Shown: positions 45,759 through 55,841 of the stretch, piece after piece | How positions within the stretch are numbered: position 1 is the stretch's first letter | Layout: each line of letters opens with the position of its first letter | From: Lampropedia aestuarii | GTDB lineage: Bacteria; Pseudomonadota; Gammaproteobacteria; Burkholderiales; Burkholderiaceae_C | Length of the DNA: 64,000 nt | Reading direction: 5' to 3' | Assembly: GCF_004803635.1 (NCBI RefSeq) | Contig: NZ_SSWX01000015.1 | Location: 41,996-105,995, forward strand | The notes under the pieces: generated by a model | Told to the model about the DNA's origin: nothing | What the model saw: the letters and a program-made list of their open reading frames with translations, nothing else | Database searches by the model: none | Translations under genes and position numbers: made by a program

Positions 45759-46157
45759 TCAACTCGACTCAGAGTTTTTGGCAGTTTTACCAGGTTTTGG
45801 GTAACCCATTTTTTTGAGTGTTTTTTGCAGTTGAGCCATAGATTGCCACAGCTGATTGGCATAACTTGGCTCCAAAGGTTGCTCTGCCTGCAGATGCGCA
45901 ATGGTTTGCTGTAGCGCCTCCTGCAAAGATTGCACACTGTAGTTGCGCCGCCAGTCGGCACTGTCCTGCCGTTTTTTTTCAAAATACGCGGTGACTTGTT
46001 CACGCTCTGCGGGTGTCAGCTTGTCAGCCTCTTCGGGTAATAAGGATGTCGCGAACCTTGAACATGACGCGACCACTTTGCTGGTGGAGCGTTTGAGATC
46101 ACTCTGGTACTCGCTGCGGATGAACTGGATTTTTCTGCCTTGTTCGCGGATTTGCAT
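45759..46157 (-). CDS. Conserved hypothetical protein (132 residues)
   Basis: ATG at 46157 has GGAG at a good distance and gives 132 residues starting MQIREQGRKIQFIRSEYQSD. A beta-like N-terminal part is followed by a region rich in Leu, Glu and Gln with ERE-VTAYFEKKRQDSADWRRN and then a helical tail with QLWQSMAQLQKTLKKMG. I have a general memory of similar proteins with the QIREQGRKxQxIRxxY start in Burkholderiales chromosomes, but no function. Three palindromes at 46193-46304 lie upstream of this gene and may control it. Confidence 0.65.
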   Translation of the reverse strand: MQIREQGRKIQFIRSEYQSDLKRSTSKVVASCSRFATSLLPEEADKLTPAEREQVTAYFEKKRQDSADWRRNYSVQSLQEALQQTIAHLQAEQPLEPSYANQLWQSMAQLQKTLKKMGYPKPGKTAKNSESS

Positions 46158-46192
46158 GCTGACTCCATCAATCACAAAAGACTGATGAAATT

Positions 46193-46304
46193 CTATCCGA
46201 TTAGACGGATAGATAAATGCAATGCGACAGATAATTTATTATCTGCTTAATCAGAGGTATTTTTATCCGACTAGGCGGATGAATTTTAATCCTTCTAGTC
46301 GGAT
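46193..46304. promoter_or_regulatory. Three ATCCG-N6-CGGAT palindromes and one hairpin
   Basis: Sites: ATCCGATTAGACGGAT at 46195-46210 (extended to TCTATCCG...CGGATAGA, 46193-46213), ATCCGACTAGGCGGAT at 46265-46280, and ATCCTTCTAGTCGGAT at 46289-46304. All have a 6-bp centre with TAG. Between the first two lies CAGATAAT-TT-ATTATCTG (46228-46245), a perfect inverted repeat. The cluster lies 35-150 bp upstream of the hypothetical gene starting at 46157 on the minus strand, where an operator array is expected. Confidence 0.55.
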
Positions 46305-46487
46305 AGAAATATATCGGACTTTAGTTTTGATACATTGGCTCATCTGGGAGCCCTCAAAGCGCCAAATTGCTGCTGCATACCTGGCAGCAAACCCCATTGA
46401 GCACCAGCAAACTACAGGCTCTTAACACCACGAATGCCTACTCGATACCCAGCGCACGTATTGCGTTGAACAACAGCGCAACCATGC

Positions 46488-46537
46488 AAAACACCTTGCA
46501 TAGACCACTGTGGTGCAGTGGTTTGCAAGGTGTTTTT
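46488..46537 (-). terminator. Long hairpin behind the basic amino acid transporter operon
   Basis: AAAACACCTTGCA ... TGCAAGGTGTTTT forms a 13-bp outer stem and CCACTG-TGGTG-CAGTGG an inner one. It lies 145 bp past the last gene of the leftward operon and ends with GTTTT on that strand, so it probably ends the transcript. Confidence 0.6.
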
Positions 46538-46680
46538 GTGCGACTGGCGGACTGGAAGTCCATCACATTGCGAGGGCTGGGCGCAGTTGCGCTGTGGTCT
46601 TAGCCACAGTCAGAAAGGCGCAGTCTTGGTCAGCGCGTACAAAGACCAATTTGGTTCGATTTGCATCGAACCGCCTCACT

Positions 46681-47466
46681 TTATTTCAGGTTGCCAGAAA
46701 GAAATTTGGCCAAGCGCTCACTGCGAGGATTGCTCAGAACCTGTTTAGGGTCGCCCTGCTCTTCAATGATGCCTTGATGCAAGAACACCACATGGTTCGA
46801 GACTTCACGGGCAAAGCCCATCTCATGGGTTACAACCACCATCGTGCGGCCTTGCTGGGCCAGCAATTGCATGATGCGCAGCACTTCACCAACCAACTCT
46901 GGATCGAGCGCGCTGGTGGGCTCATCGAACAACAGCACTTCAGGCTCAACCGCCAAGGCGCGGGCAATCGCCACGCGCTGCTGCTGCCCGCCTGAGAGCT
47001 GGTTGGGGTATTTGTCTTCATGGCCTTTGAGGCCAACCATGTCCAGATAACGCATGGCCGAAGCGATTGCCTGATCCTTGCTTTGCCCCAGCACATGCAC
47101 TGGCGCCTCGATGATGTTTTGTATCACCGTCATATGCGCCCACAAATTGAAGTGCTGGAATACCATGGTCAATTTAGTGCGAAAGCGCTGCAGCTGTTTC
47201 AGGTCAGTGGCGTGCAGTTCTTTGTCTTTGCGCAAATCCAGCTGTAATTCTTCGCCGGTGAGCAGGATGCGGCCCTGATTGGGGCGCTCTAGCAAGTTCA
47301 TGCAGCGCAAAAATGTGCTTTTACCCGACCCAGAGCTGCCAATGATGCTGATCACATCGCCCGCATTGGCGGATAAGGAAAGGCCTTTGAGCACATGGTT
47401 ACTGCCATAGTATTTATGGATATCCAGTGCTTGCAGCTTGACTGCAGAAGAAGCGGTGTTGGTCAT
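46681..47466 (-). CDS. hisP: Basic amino acid ABC transporter ATP-binding protein (HisP-like)
   Basis: ATPase of a polar amino acid importer, 261 residues. Walker A GSSGSGKS at 43-50, Q-loop VFQHFNLWAHMTV, signature LSGGQQQRVAIARAL, Walker B VLLFDEPTSALDPELVGEVL and the switch VVVTHEMGFAREVS are complete. Text-level resemblance to enteric HisP is very close through the whole chain (e.g. HKYYGSNHVLKGLSLSA, EEQGDPKQVLSNP). It is the last gene of the four-gene unit hisJ-hisQ-hisM-hisP, 13 bp after the permease gene. Substrate set (His, Lys, Arg, Orn) is by analogy. Confidence 0.93.
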   Translation of the reverse strand: MTNTASSAVKLQALDIHKYYGSNHVLKGLSLSANAGDVISIIGSSGSGKSTFLRCMNLLERPNQGRILLTGEELQLDLRKDKELHATDLKQLQRFRTKLTMVFQHFNLWAHMTVIQNIIEAPVHVLGQSKDQAIASAMRYLDMVGLKGHEDKYPNQLSGGQQQRVAIARALAVEPEVLLFDEPTSALDPELVGEVLRIMQLLAQQGRTMVVVTHEMGFAREVSNHVVFLHQGIIEEQGDPKQVLSNPRSERLAKFLSGNLK

Positions 47467-47479
47467 GCGAAAAAAAATC

Positions 47480-48193
47480 TCAATGGGTGCGCGGTTGCAG
47501 GTAGGCGGTGTAGCGCTTCTCGATCAGGCGGAAGATGCCCATCAGTGTGAACGTCAGCACGAGATACAAGCCTGCTGCAAACAAATAGGCTTCGAAAGTG
47601 AGGTAGTAGTCGCGGTTGATTTTCTGTGCCGCAGCCGTTAGCTCCAGCATGGCTGGAATCGTACTGGCCAGGCTGGTGCCGTGCATCATCTGCATCACTT
47701 CATTGGTGTATGGTGGCAAGGCGCGGCGCATCGCACTGGGCAAAATAATACGGCGCAGTACTTGAAAGCGGCTCATGCCCATTGCGTAGCCAGCTTCAAC
47801 CTCGCCTTTGCTGGTATCGCGAATCGCGCCGGCCAAGATTTCGGCCAAATAGCCGGCGTGGTTGATACTGAAGGCCAGCATCGCGCAGAACATCGCGCTT
47901 TTGAACGGCTCCAGGAACCAGATCGTGTCCCAATGGCTCCTGACCCAATCGAGTTGTGCAATGCCGTAGTAGATCAAAAAGATCTGTATCAGCAGCGGCG
48001 TGCCGCGCACCACATAGGTAAAGCTCGATGCAATGCCGCGCAATACCGGTGAGCGCGAGCACAACATCAACGCAAAAATCAAACCTGCAATGCCGCCGCA
48101 TACCAGCAGGCCGCCGAGCATCACGAAGGTGCCCTCCATGCCTTGCAGGTATAAGAGCCAGGTCGAGGCTTCGGAAAAAATCTCCCAATTCAT
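47480..48193 (-). CDS. hisM: Basic amino acid ABC transporter permease (HisM-like)
   Basis: With ATG at 48193 it has 237 residues and about five membrane helices. The motifs YVVRGTPLLIQIFLIYYG and the EAA-type loop GAIRDTSKGEVEAGYAMGMS with ILPSAMRRALPPYTNEV are typical of HisM/ArtM. It is 8 bp behind the other permease gene. Confidence 0.9.
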   Translation of the reverse strand: MNWEIFSEASTWLLYLQGMEGTFVMLGGLLVCGGIAGLIFALMLCSRSPVLRGIASSFTYVVRGTPLLIQIFLIYYGIAQLDWVRSHWDTIWFLEPFKSAMFCAMLAFSINHAGYLAEILAGAIRDTSKGEVEAGYAMGMSRFQVLRRIILPSAMRRALPPYTNEVMQMMHGTSLASTIPAMLELTAAAQKINRDYYLTFEAYLFAAGLYLVLTFTLMGIFRLIEKRYTAYLQPRTH

Positions 48194-48200
48194 AGTTTCC

Positions 48201-48887
48201 TCACAAGGTGATTTTTTCGGTACCAAGGCTGTAGCGTGCGTGCACTTTGCGCAGCACCCACAGGGAAATGCTGGTGAAAACCAAATACATCGCTGCAGTC
48301 ATCAGAATGAACAGGAATGGCTCACGGGTCGCGGCCCCTGCTTGGCGTGCCAGGTACGTCATATCGTGCAAACCAATCAGGCTGACAAGCGCTGTCGCCT
48401 TGAGAATGCACATCCAGCTGTTGGTAAAACTAGGCACCACATAACGGATCATCTGCGGCAAGGTAATGCGTCTGAACACCTGCCAGCGCCCCATGCCAAA
48501 AGCGAGCCCGGCTTCACGCTGGCCTGCAGGAATGGCTTTGATGGCGCTGCGGAAGTTCTCGGTCATGTAAGCGCCGTATATAAAGCCAATGGTCAGCACG
48601 CCAGCGACAAATGGGTCTAGGGTGATCTGGTAGTTCCAGCCCATGTTCTCGATTAAGGTGTTGATCACCGTTGGGCCACCGTAAAACACCAGCAGCATCG
48701 TCAGCAGTTCAGGTACGCCCCTGACCAATGTGGTGTAGGCCTGGCCTACAATGACTGCAAAGCGGTTGCCCGAGAGCTTGGCGCCTGCACCAAGCAAGCC
48801 CAAAAAAATTGCCACAGCCAGCGATGTCAGTGCAATAGAGACTGTCATCACCGAGCCTTGCAATATAGATATGTAGTAACCGGTCAT
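48201..48887 (-). CDS. hisQ: Basic amino acid ABC transporter permease (HisQ-like)
   Basis: ATG at 48887 gives 228 residues with about five helices, starting MTGYYISILQGSVMTVSIAL. It has TTLVRGVPELLTMLLVFYGG and the EAA-type loop AIKAIPAGQREAGLAFGMG with ITLPQMIRYVVPSFTNSW, as in HisQ. A GTG at 48917 would add ten residues. It is separated from the binding protein gene by a hairpin at 48958. Confidence 0.88.
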   Translation of the reverse strand: MTGYYISILQGSVMTVSIALTSLAVAIFLGLLGAGAKLSGNRFAVIVGQAYTTLVRGVPELLTMLLVFYGGPTVINTLIENMGWNYQITLDPFVAGVLTIGFIYGAYMTENFRSAIKAIPAGQREAGLAFGMGRWQVFRRITLPQMIRYVVPSFTNSWMCILKATALVSLIGLHDMTYLARQAGAATREPFLFILMTAAMYLVFTSISLWVLRKVHARYSLGTEKITL

Positions 48888-48957
48888 GCAGAGCGGGAGA
48901 AAAAAGTTAAGCACCACTTATGCCGCTGGGGCATAAGCTGCGAGGCCGCAATAGTAA

Positions 48958-48990
48958 CAGCGCCATTAGTTCTGACGAACTAAGGCGCTG
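48958..48990 (-). terminator. Intercistronic hairpin between binding protein and permeases
   Basis: CAGCGCC-A-TTAGTTC-TGAC-GAACTAA-GGCGCTG is a nearly perfect 14-bp stem with no T tract. In binding-protein transporters such hairpins protect the 5' message or reduce read-through, so that the binding protein is made in excess. Confidence 0.6.
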
Positions 48991-49047
48991 TATATATACG
49001 ATCAAGTGAAAGAGTGACGAAACACTTGATGCAGATTGGCTATTGTA

Positions 49048-49824
49048 TTAATCGTGACCGTACGGGTCAAAGTCAAAATATTTTTTTCCAATCGTTGCGT
49101 ACTTGCCATTGTCGCGCAATGCTTTGATCGCATCATTCAATTGGCCTTTGAGCTCATCCTGGCCTTTGCGCAATGCAATGCCCATGCCTTCACCAAAGTA
49201 CTTGGAGTCCAGCAGGTCCGGGCCTACGGCTTTATAGTCTTTGCCATCTGGTTTGCTCAGGAAACCACCTGTGACTTCGACCTTGTCAGCGACAGTGCCA
49301 TCCAGGCGACCGGCGTTGATGTCCAAATACACTTGGTCTTGTGCTTCGTAAGGCACAATTTTCACGCCTTTAGGGGCCAGCTCGCCTTCAGCATAACGCT
49401 CTTGGGTGCTGCCTTTGAGCACGCCCAGAGTCAGGCCCTTGAGTGAGTCGTGATTGGTATATTCCTGCGAATTTTTCACCACAATCGTGCTGGGCGTTTT
49501 GTAGTAGCGATTGCTGAAGTCGATCACACGCTTGCGCTCATCGGTGATTGACATATCGCTGATGATCACGTCATAGCGGCGGCTTTGCAGGCCAGGAATC
49601 ATCGCATCCCACACCTGTTCGACAAACACGCACTTGCGCTTGATTTCTTCGCACACGGCATTGGCAAAATCCACGTTAAAACCAACCAGCTCGCCTTGGG
49701 CATTTTTATACACAAACGGCTCATAGGTTGGGTCCACTGCCACGCGCAAATCTTGCGCAGAAACCGAGAATGCAGCGCCGGCCAACAGGCTGGCCAGCAG
49801 CGCTGTCATGACGTGTTTTTTCAT
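49048..49824 (-). CDS. hisJ: Basic amino acid periplasmic binding protein (HisJ/ArgT-like)
   Basis: ATG at 49824 with GGAG ahead gives 258 residues. A Sec signal peptide ends at VSAQ (about residue 23). The mature protein is a type II solute-binding fold: LRVAVDPTYEPFVYKNAQGELVGFNVDFA, MIPGLQSRRYDVIISDMSIT, ERKRVIDFSNRYY and the late VGPDLLDSKYFGEGMGIALRKG. The motifs DP.YEPF and MSIT.ER..... are typical for lysine/arginine/ornithine and histidine binding proteins. Confidence 0.92.
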   Translation of the reverse strand: MKKHVMTALLASLLAGAAFSVSAQDLRVAVDPTYEPFVYKNAQGELVGFNVDFANAVCEEIKRKCVFVEQVWDAMIPGLQSRRYDVIISDMSITDERKRVIDFSNRYYKTPSTIVVKNSQEYTNHDSLKGLTLGVLKGSTQERYAEGELAPKGVKIVPYEAQDQVYLDINAGRLDGTVADKVEVTGGFLSKPDGKDYKAVGPDLLDSKYFGEGMGIALRKGQDELKGQLNDAIKALRDNGKYATIGKKYFDFDPYGHD

Positions 49825-50741
49825 ATATCGAACTCCAAGGTGTAAATCATAAAAATGCGATTGCGCAGCACTTGCCCACCATTGTGGGATGCGGCTGGAT
49901 GCAGGCAAAAGCACACCGGCGGTCTGCCCATAGATTCCAATTAAACCAGCAACGGGTTGCCGCGATTATCTTGGAGCAATCACTTTGTTAATGTGAGCAA
50001 TTCTAGTGCCAGCCAGTGGGGTTGAGAGCCCAGATGCAGGTTTCAACCATGATTTGAGGGTTAATCTGCATGCGCCATTTCATAAAATTTGCAAAAGTGT
50101 GAATGCTTGTAACGTGCTCGGTTGCATCTGCGCATTTTGATTCGATCGAAATAGGCAGTGCCAATAGAGCAAAGCACAAATTCCAACAGATTGTTATAAT
50201 GGAGGCTGTTCTACTCATCAACGTGCATGAAAAATGCATCTTTTTGAGCAACTCGCTCATGCATGCTGTAGGTCCACTGCGGCTTGGCAGGCATGGTGTT
50301 TTCAACGGCAGGCAGCCATTAACAACAGTTCCAGCTGCCCGCCATCTGGATGGTCGTTTTTCTCGACCCGATGCCCAACGACTTCATGGGATGCCATAAA
50401 GGCTTATCTACCCCAGAAGACCGTTTGTGTGAGGTGCAATGCTTTTGCTCCCCACTCGGCAGCCACTTGATGTGCGGCATATAGCCGCCATTATTTGTCT
50501 GAAGGCATGCGCTGTGTTTAGCGTTTGTTTTTGTTGTGATCAGTGTGCTGCACATGAGGCGTTATTGCCTGATGTGCTATTTTGCCCTTGCGCATCACTG
50601 CGATCCTCGCGTGCAAGAGCCAGGCCCTGATCAGCTGCTCGGCATCAGCCACATTTGTGCTTTGTGCATGCGTCATGCACTCAGTGCAGATCGGGTGTGC
50701 TCGTGCGCACCCACTCCAGAACAACGGAGGGGTACAACTCG
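49825..50741. other. 900-bp gap before proV, no gene seen
   Basis: Short frames occur on both strands but none has a ribosome site plus protein-like composition. A TATAAT is present at 50195-50200 without a good -35. The upstream control region of the osmoprotectant operon must be in here. The ribosome site GGAGGGG lies directly ahead of proV. Confidence 0.4.
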
Positions 50742-52022
50742 ATGGCCAAAAGCATTCACATCGACCACGTTTATAAGGTGTTTGGCAACAAACCAGAGGC
50801 AGCCATTGCTCTGGCCAAACAAGGCAAATCCAAGCAAGAAATCCTGCAAAGCACCGGCAACTCGATTGGCGTTTTTGATGCCAATTTTGAGATTGAGGCT
50901 GGCGAGATTTTCGTCATCATGGGGCTATCTGGCTCAGGCAAATCCACCTTGGTGCGCATGCTCAACCGCTTGATCGAACCCAGCGACGGCAAAATTCTCG
51001 TCGATGGCCAGGACATCAATGCACTGGCTGACAAGGCATTGCGTGATCTGCGCCGCAAAGACATCAGTATGGTGTTTCAGTCGTTTGCGCTCATGCCACA
51101 CATGACCGTGCTGGACAACACCGCATTCGGCTTAGAACTCGCCGGCATTGACAAAAGCAAACGCCACCAAGCCGCGCAAGATGCACTGGAGCAAGTGGGC
51201 CTTGGTAGCTGGGCCAACAGTTATCCGGACGAACTATCCGGAGGTATGCAGCAACGCGTGGGGCTGGCCAGAGCCTTGGCGGCCGATCCATCCATCCTAT
51301 TGATGGATGAAGCCTTCTCCGCGTTGGATCCGATTATTCGCACTGACATGCAATCTGAATTGCTGCGCCTGCAGGAAGTCAAGCAGCGCACGATTGTTTT
51401 TATCTCGCACGACTTGGACGAGGCCATGCGCATTGGTAGCCGCATTGCCATCATGAAAGACGGCCATGTGGTGCAAGTGGGCACACCTGAAGAAATTTTG
51501 CGCAATCCTGCCAACGATTATGTGCGCAGCTTTACCAAAGGCGTTGACGCATCCGTGGTTTTCAAGGTTGCCGATATTGCGAGCCGCAACTACCCAGTGC
51601 TGGACCTCAACAAGTCAGGCCAAGGTTTGCGCGCTGGGCTGCGTCTGCTGCAAGACCAGGACCGCGATTACGGCTATGTGGTCTCCAGCGGACAACGCTT
51701 TGAAGGCATTGTGTCCACGGAGTCCCTGCGCCAGGCACGTGATGGCTCCAGCGCACTTCAGCCTTTGAGCGATGCATTCCTGCCAGAGCCGATTGTGGTG
51801 CGTGGCGATGAATTGGTAGCAGATGTGGTGGGCCGTGCCGCAGAGCCACCCTACCCGCTGCCGGTGGTCAACGAGCAAGGCCGGTTTTTAGGCGCCGTCA
51901 GCCGCACACGCTTGCTGCGTTTCCTCGATCGAGACACCCCACCGCTGCCAGCAGATGCGGGTCAGGCCATCGCGCGCACAAACCCCACTACAGCACAAGC
52001 TCCGATGGCCACAGCAGCGTGA
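50742..52022 (+). CDS. proV: Glycine betaine/proline ABC transporter ATP-binding protein ProV
   Basis: ATPase of the osmotically regulated ProU importer. ATG at 50742 with GGAGGGG gives 426 residues. It shows the ProV N-terminus ([20 protein letters not shown]), Walker [10 protein letters not shown], the Q loop [16 protein letters not shown], signature [16 protein letters not shown], Walker [14 protein letters not shown] and a C-terminal pair of CBS domains (about 280-400) that sense ionic strength in related transporters. It overlaps the region of proW start within 12 bp. Confidence 0.95.
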   Translation: MAKSIHIDHVYKVFGNKPEAAIALAKQGKSKQEILQSTGNSIGVFDANFEIEAGEIFVIMGLSGSGKSTLVRMLNRLIEPSDGKILVDGQDINALADKALRDLRRKDISMVFQSFALMPHMTVLDNTAFGLELAGIDKSKRHQAAQDALEQVGLGSWANSYPDELSGGMQQRVGLARALAADPSILLMDEAFSALDPIIRTDMQSELLRLQEVKQRTIVFISHDLDEAMRIGSRIAIMKDGHVVQVGTPEEILRNPANDYVRSFTKGVDASVVFKVADIASRNYPVLDLNKSGQGLRAGLRLLQDQDRDYGYVVSSGQRFEGIVSTESLRQARDGSSALQPLSDAFLPEPIVVRGDELVADVVGRAAEPPYPLPVVNEQGRFLGAVSRTRLLRFLDRDTPPLPADAGQAIARTNPTTAQAPMATAA

Positions 52023-52033
52023 AAGGCACTTGC

Positions 52034-53398
52034 ATGACAGATATGAATTCTTTCCAAATCGCACAAAACACGAATAACGACAATCCTTGGGCTGCCTCAC
52101 AATCTGATGCGGGTAGCGCAGCAGCAGGCAATTCTGCCCAGGCTGCAGCCGATAATCCTTGGGCCAGCTCCAGCGCTTCGGCAGCTGCAGATACAAGCAG
52201 CAGCGCAGCGGCAGCAGCGGACAACCCCTGGGGGGCGGCTGCATCGGGCAGCGAAACGGCCAACTCGGTCAGTGATACGGCTAGCAATGCGGCTAGCTCT
52301 GGCACAGATTGGCTTTCTGGCGGCGCAGTTACACCCCAAGGCGGTGGTGACAGCTTCCAGATCAGCCAGCTTTGGGATGGCAGCCTGCCCGTGCAGAGCT
52401 GGATCAATGATGGCTTGGCCTGGTTTGTAGCGAGCTTTCGCCCTTTCTTCCAGGCGGTGCGCAGTCCGATTGACGCAGTGCTGGGCAGCATCCAGCATTT
52501 GCTGGTGTCGGTCCCAACCTTGGTGATGATCGCTATTTTGTCGCTGATTGCCTGGCAGTTTGCAGGCAAGCGCATTGCCATCGGCTCGCTCATATCTCTA
52601 TTGGTCATTGCCATGCTGGGCGTCTGGCCTGAAGCCATGATTACCTTGGCGCTGGTGCTGACCTCACTGGTGTTTTGCCTGCTGATCGGACTGCCGCTGG
52701 GCATTGTGCTGGCCAGCAGCGACCGAGCACAGCGCGTGATGCGGCCGTTTCTTGATGCCATGCAAACCACACCCGCTTTTGTGTATCTGGTGCCCGTGGT
52801 GATGCTGTTTGGCATTGGTAATGTGCCAGGCGTGATAGTGACCATCGTATTTGCCCTGCCCCCACTGGTGCGCCTCACCAACCTGGGGATTCGCCAGGTA
52901 CGTCCTGATTTGATTGAGGCAGCCAAAGCCTATGGCGCGTCGCCACTGCAAATGCTGGCCAAGGTCCAATTGCCATTGGCCATGCCATCCATCATGGCCG
53001 GTATCAACCAAGCCCTGATGTTGTCGCTGTCTATGGTGGTGATTGCATCGATGATTGCAGTTGGCGGCCTGGGCCAAATGGTGTTGCGTGGCATTGGCCG
53101 TCTGGACATGGGCCTGGCCACCGTTGGAGGTTTGGGTATTGTGCTGCTGGCCATCATGCTTGACCGCATCACACAAGCGATGGGCCAACCAAAGCGTGGC
53201 GGTCAGTCCTGGCTCGATGGTGGCCCGATTGGGTTGCTGCGCAAAGCGCTGGGAGCAGGCAAGCCTGTGGCATCTGCTGTTCCTGCGGCCACCACACAAA
53301 CACCGCGCCCTGAACGGGCCGCCCCCACCAAATCAAAGCCCACTGCTGGCGGCAGCGACAGGGCTGAACCAGCAGGTCTGAAACCAGCCGGCCATTGA
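52034..53398 (+). CDS. proW: Glycine betaine/proline ABC transporter permease ProW with NPW-repeat N-terminus
   Basis: ATG at 52034 gives 454 residues. The first ~100 are low-complexity Ser/Ala/Gly with three DNPW(A/G) units (about residues 16, 43 and 65). Then comes the ProW amphipathic region (IPVQSWINDGLAWFVASFRPF-like) and a binding-protein-dependent permease with ETMQTTPAF-like LDAMQTTPAFVYLVPVVMLFG and the EAA-type loop. Enteric ProW also has a shorter NPW-containing cytoplasmic head, so the head is a family trait that is enlarged here. The C-terminal tail is rich in Ala, Pro and Lys. Confidence 0.93.
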   Translation: MTDMNSFQIAQNTNNDNPWAASQSDAGSAAAGNSAQAAADNPWASSSASAAADTSSSAAAAADNPWGAAASGSETANSVSDTASNAASSGTDWLSGGAVTPQGGGDSFQISQLWDGSLPVQSWINDGLAWFVASFRPFFQAVRSPIDAVLGSIQHLLVSVPTLVMIAILSLIAWQFAGKRIAIGSLISLLVIAMLGVWPEAMITLALVLTSLVFCLLIGLPLGIVLASSDRAQRVMRPFLDAMQTTPAFVYLVPVVMLFGIGNVPGVIVTIVFALPPLVRLTNLGIRQVRPDLIEAAKAYGASPLQMLAKVQLPLAMPSIMAGINQALMLSLSMVVIASMIAVGGLGQMVLRGIGRLDMGLATVGGLGIVLLAIMLDRITQAMGQPKRGGQSWLDGGPIGLLRKALGAGKPVASAVPAATTQTPRPERAAPTKSKPTAGGSDRAEPAGLKPAGH

Positions 53399-53496
53399 TT
53401 TGAAAGCATGCCCATGGCGCGCGGCCTGGCGCCATGGATTGCCTCCCTCACCCGTTTTTGACGCCTTTCAAGCATCTTTAAGGAGCACCCTAGCGC

Positions 53497-54633
<1,137 letters not shown>

Positions 54634-54711
54634 CGGCTTGCTGCGCACGTCTGCTATGGCAGTTGAACCTGCATTGCAGCCCACTTCTACCACTTACTTG
54701 AGGGACTCTTT

Positions 54712-55725
54712 ATGAAGACATCTTTTTTGCGTATCCAACACATTACCGCTGCTGCCTTCTTGGGCATGGGCATGTCCTTGGGCGTAGCCCATGCACAGGA
54801 CCTGCCAGGTAAAGGCATATCGGTCCAGCCAATCAAAAGCTCGATTGCCGAGGAAGGCTTTCAAACATTGCTGGTCAGCCGCGCCCTTGAAGCCCTGGGC
54901 TATGCGGTCAAAGACATCCAGGAGACCGAATACGCAACCGGCTACGTTGCCGTTGCCAATGGCGATGCAACATTTATCGCCGCCAACTGGGCGCCCCTGC
55001 ATGACGATTTTTACAAGAATGTCGGAGGGGACAGCAAGCTCTACCGCAAAGGCACCTACGTGAATAACTCACTGCAAGGTTATTTGATCGACAAGAAAAC
55101 AGCCGAGCAGTACAAAATCACCAATATTGAGCAGCTCAAAGACCCAGCCATCGCCCAGCTGTTTGACACCAATGGCGATGGCAAAGCCGACCTGACTGGC
55201 TGCAACCCTGGCTGGGGCTGCGAGGCGGTCATTGAGCACCAACTCAAAAGCTATGGCATTGATGGCAGCGTGACCCACAACCAAGGTAGCTACTCGGCCT
55301 TGATTGCCGACACCCTTGCCCGCTACAAAGCGGGCCAGCCAATTCTCTACTTCACATGGACACCGTACTGGGTCTCGGGTGTTCTCAAGCCCGGCTCTGA
55401 CGTTGTCTGGTTGCAAGTGCCGTTCACTGCATTGCCTGGTGAGCAAGCAGGCGTCGAGACCAAACTGGGCGATGGCTCAAACTACGGCTTCCCAGTCAAC
55501 ACGCAGCATATTGTCGCGAACAAAGCATTCGCAGAGAAAAACCCGTCAGCTGCCAAGCTGTTTGAAGTCATGCAGCTGCCTATTGCCGATATCAATGCAC
55601 AAAACCTGCGCATGCAGCAAGGCGAGAACTCCGCGGCCGATCTGCAGCGCCATGTGGATGGCTGGATCAAAGCCAATCAAGCCACATTCAATGGCTGGAT
55701 TGAACAAGCCAAAGCGGCTAATTAA
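54712..55725 (+). CDS. proX: Second ProX-like glycine betaine-binding protein
   Basis: A 337-residue paralogue of the upstream gene, with an ordinary signal peptide ([17 protein letters not shown], cleavage near VAHA before QDLPGKG). It shares long stretches with the first copy, such as [38 protein letters not shown] and [16 protein letters not shown], so the two arose by tandem duplication. It lies 78 bp behind the first proX and ends the operon. Different ligand preference of the two is possible. Confidence 0.92.
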   Translation: MKTSFLRIQHITAAAFLGMGMSLGVAHAQDLPGKGISVQPIKSSIAEEGFQTLLVSRALEALGYAVKDIQETEYATGYVAVANGDATFIAANWAPLHDDFYKNVGGDSKLYRKGTYVNNSLQGYLIDKKTAEQYKITNIEQLKDPAIAQLFDTNGDGKADLTGCNPGWGCEAVIEHQLKSYGIDGSVTHNQGSYSALIADTLARYKAGQPILYFTWTPYWVSGVLKPGSDVVWLQVPFTALPGEQAGVETKLGDGSNYGFPVNTQHIVANKAFAEKNPSAAKLFEVMQLPIADINAQNLRMQQGENSAADLQRHVDGWIKANQATFNGWIEQAKAAN

Positions 55726-55778
55726 CCATGTAGGCGGCGATGCCAGTGTGCTCGCCCGCCTACTCATTGATGCAAGGC

Positions 55779-55804
55779 AAAAAAAACGGGCCGCAATGGC
55801 CCGT
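55779..55804. terminator. Terminator between proX and pit
   Basis: A8-ACGGGCC-GCAAT-GGCCCGT: on the minus strand the 7-bp stem is followed by eight T, ending the pit transcript. On the plus strand only a short T/G run follows, so it may be weaker for proX. Confidence 0.8.
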
Positions 55805-55841
55805 TGTGTGCAATACCCTGGGGGTATTTCGCAGTGGGTAT

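Noticed and set aside
45509..46003. 164-codon minus-strand frame between the DUF4124 gene and the hypothetical gene
   Set aside because: It overlaps both in another frame and has no protein-like features. The two other frames have better starts and motifs.
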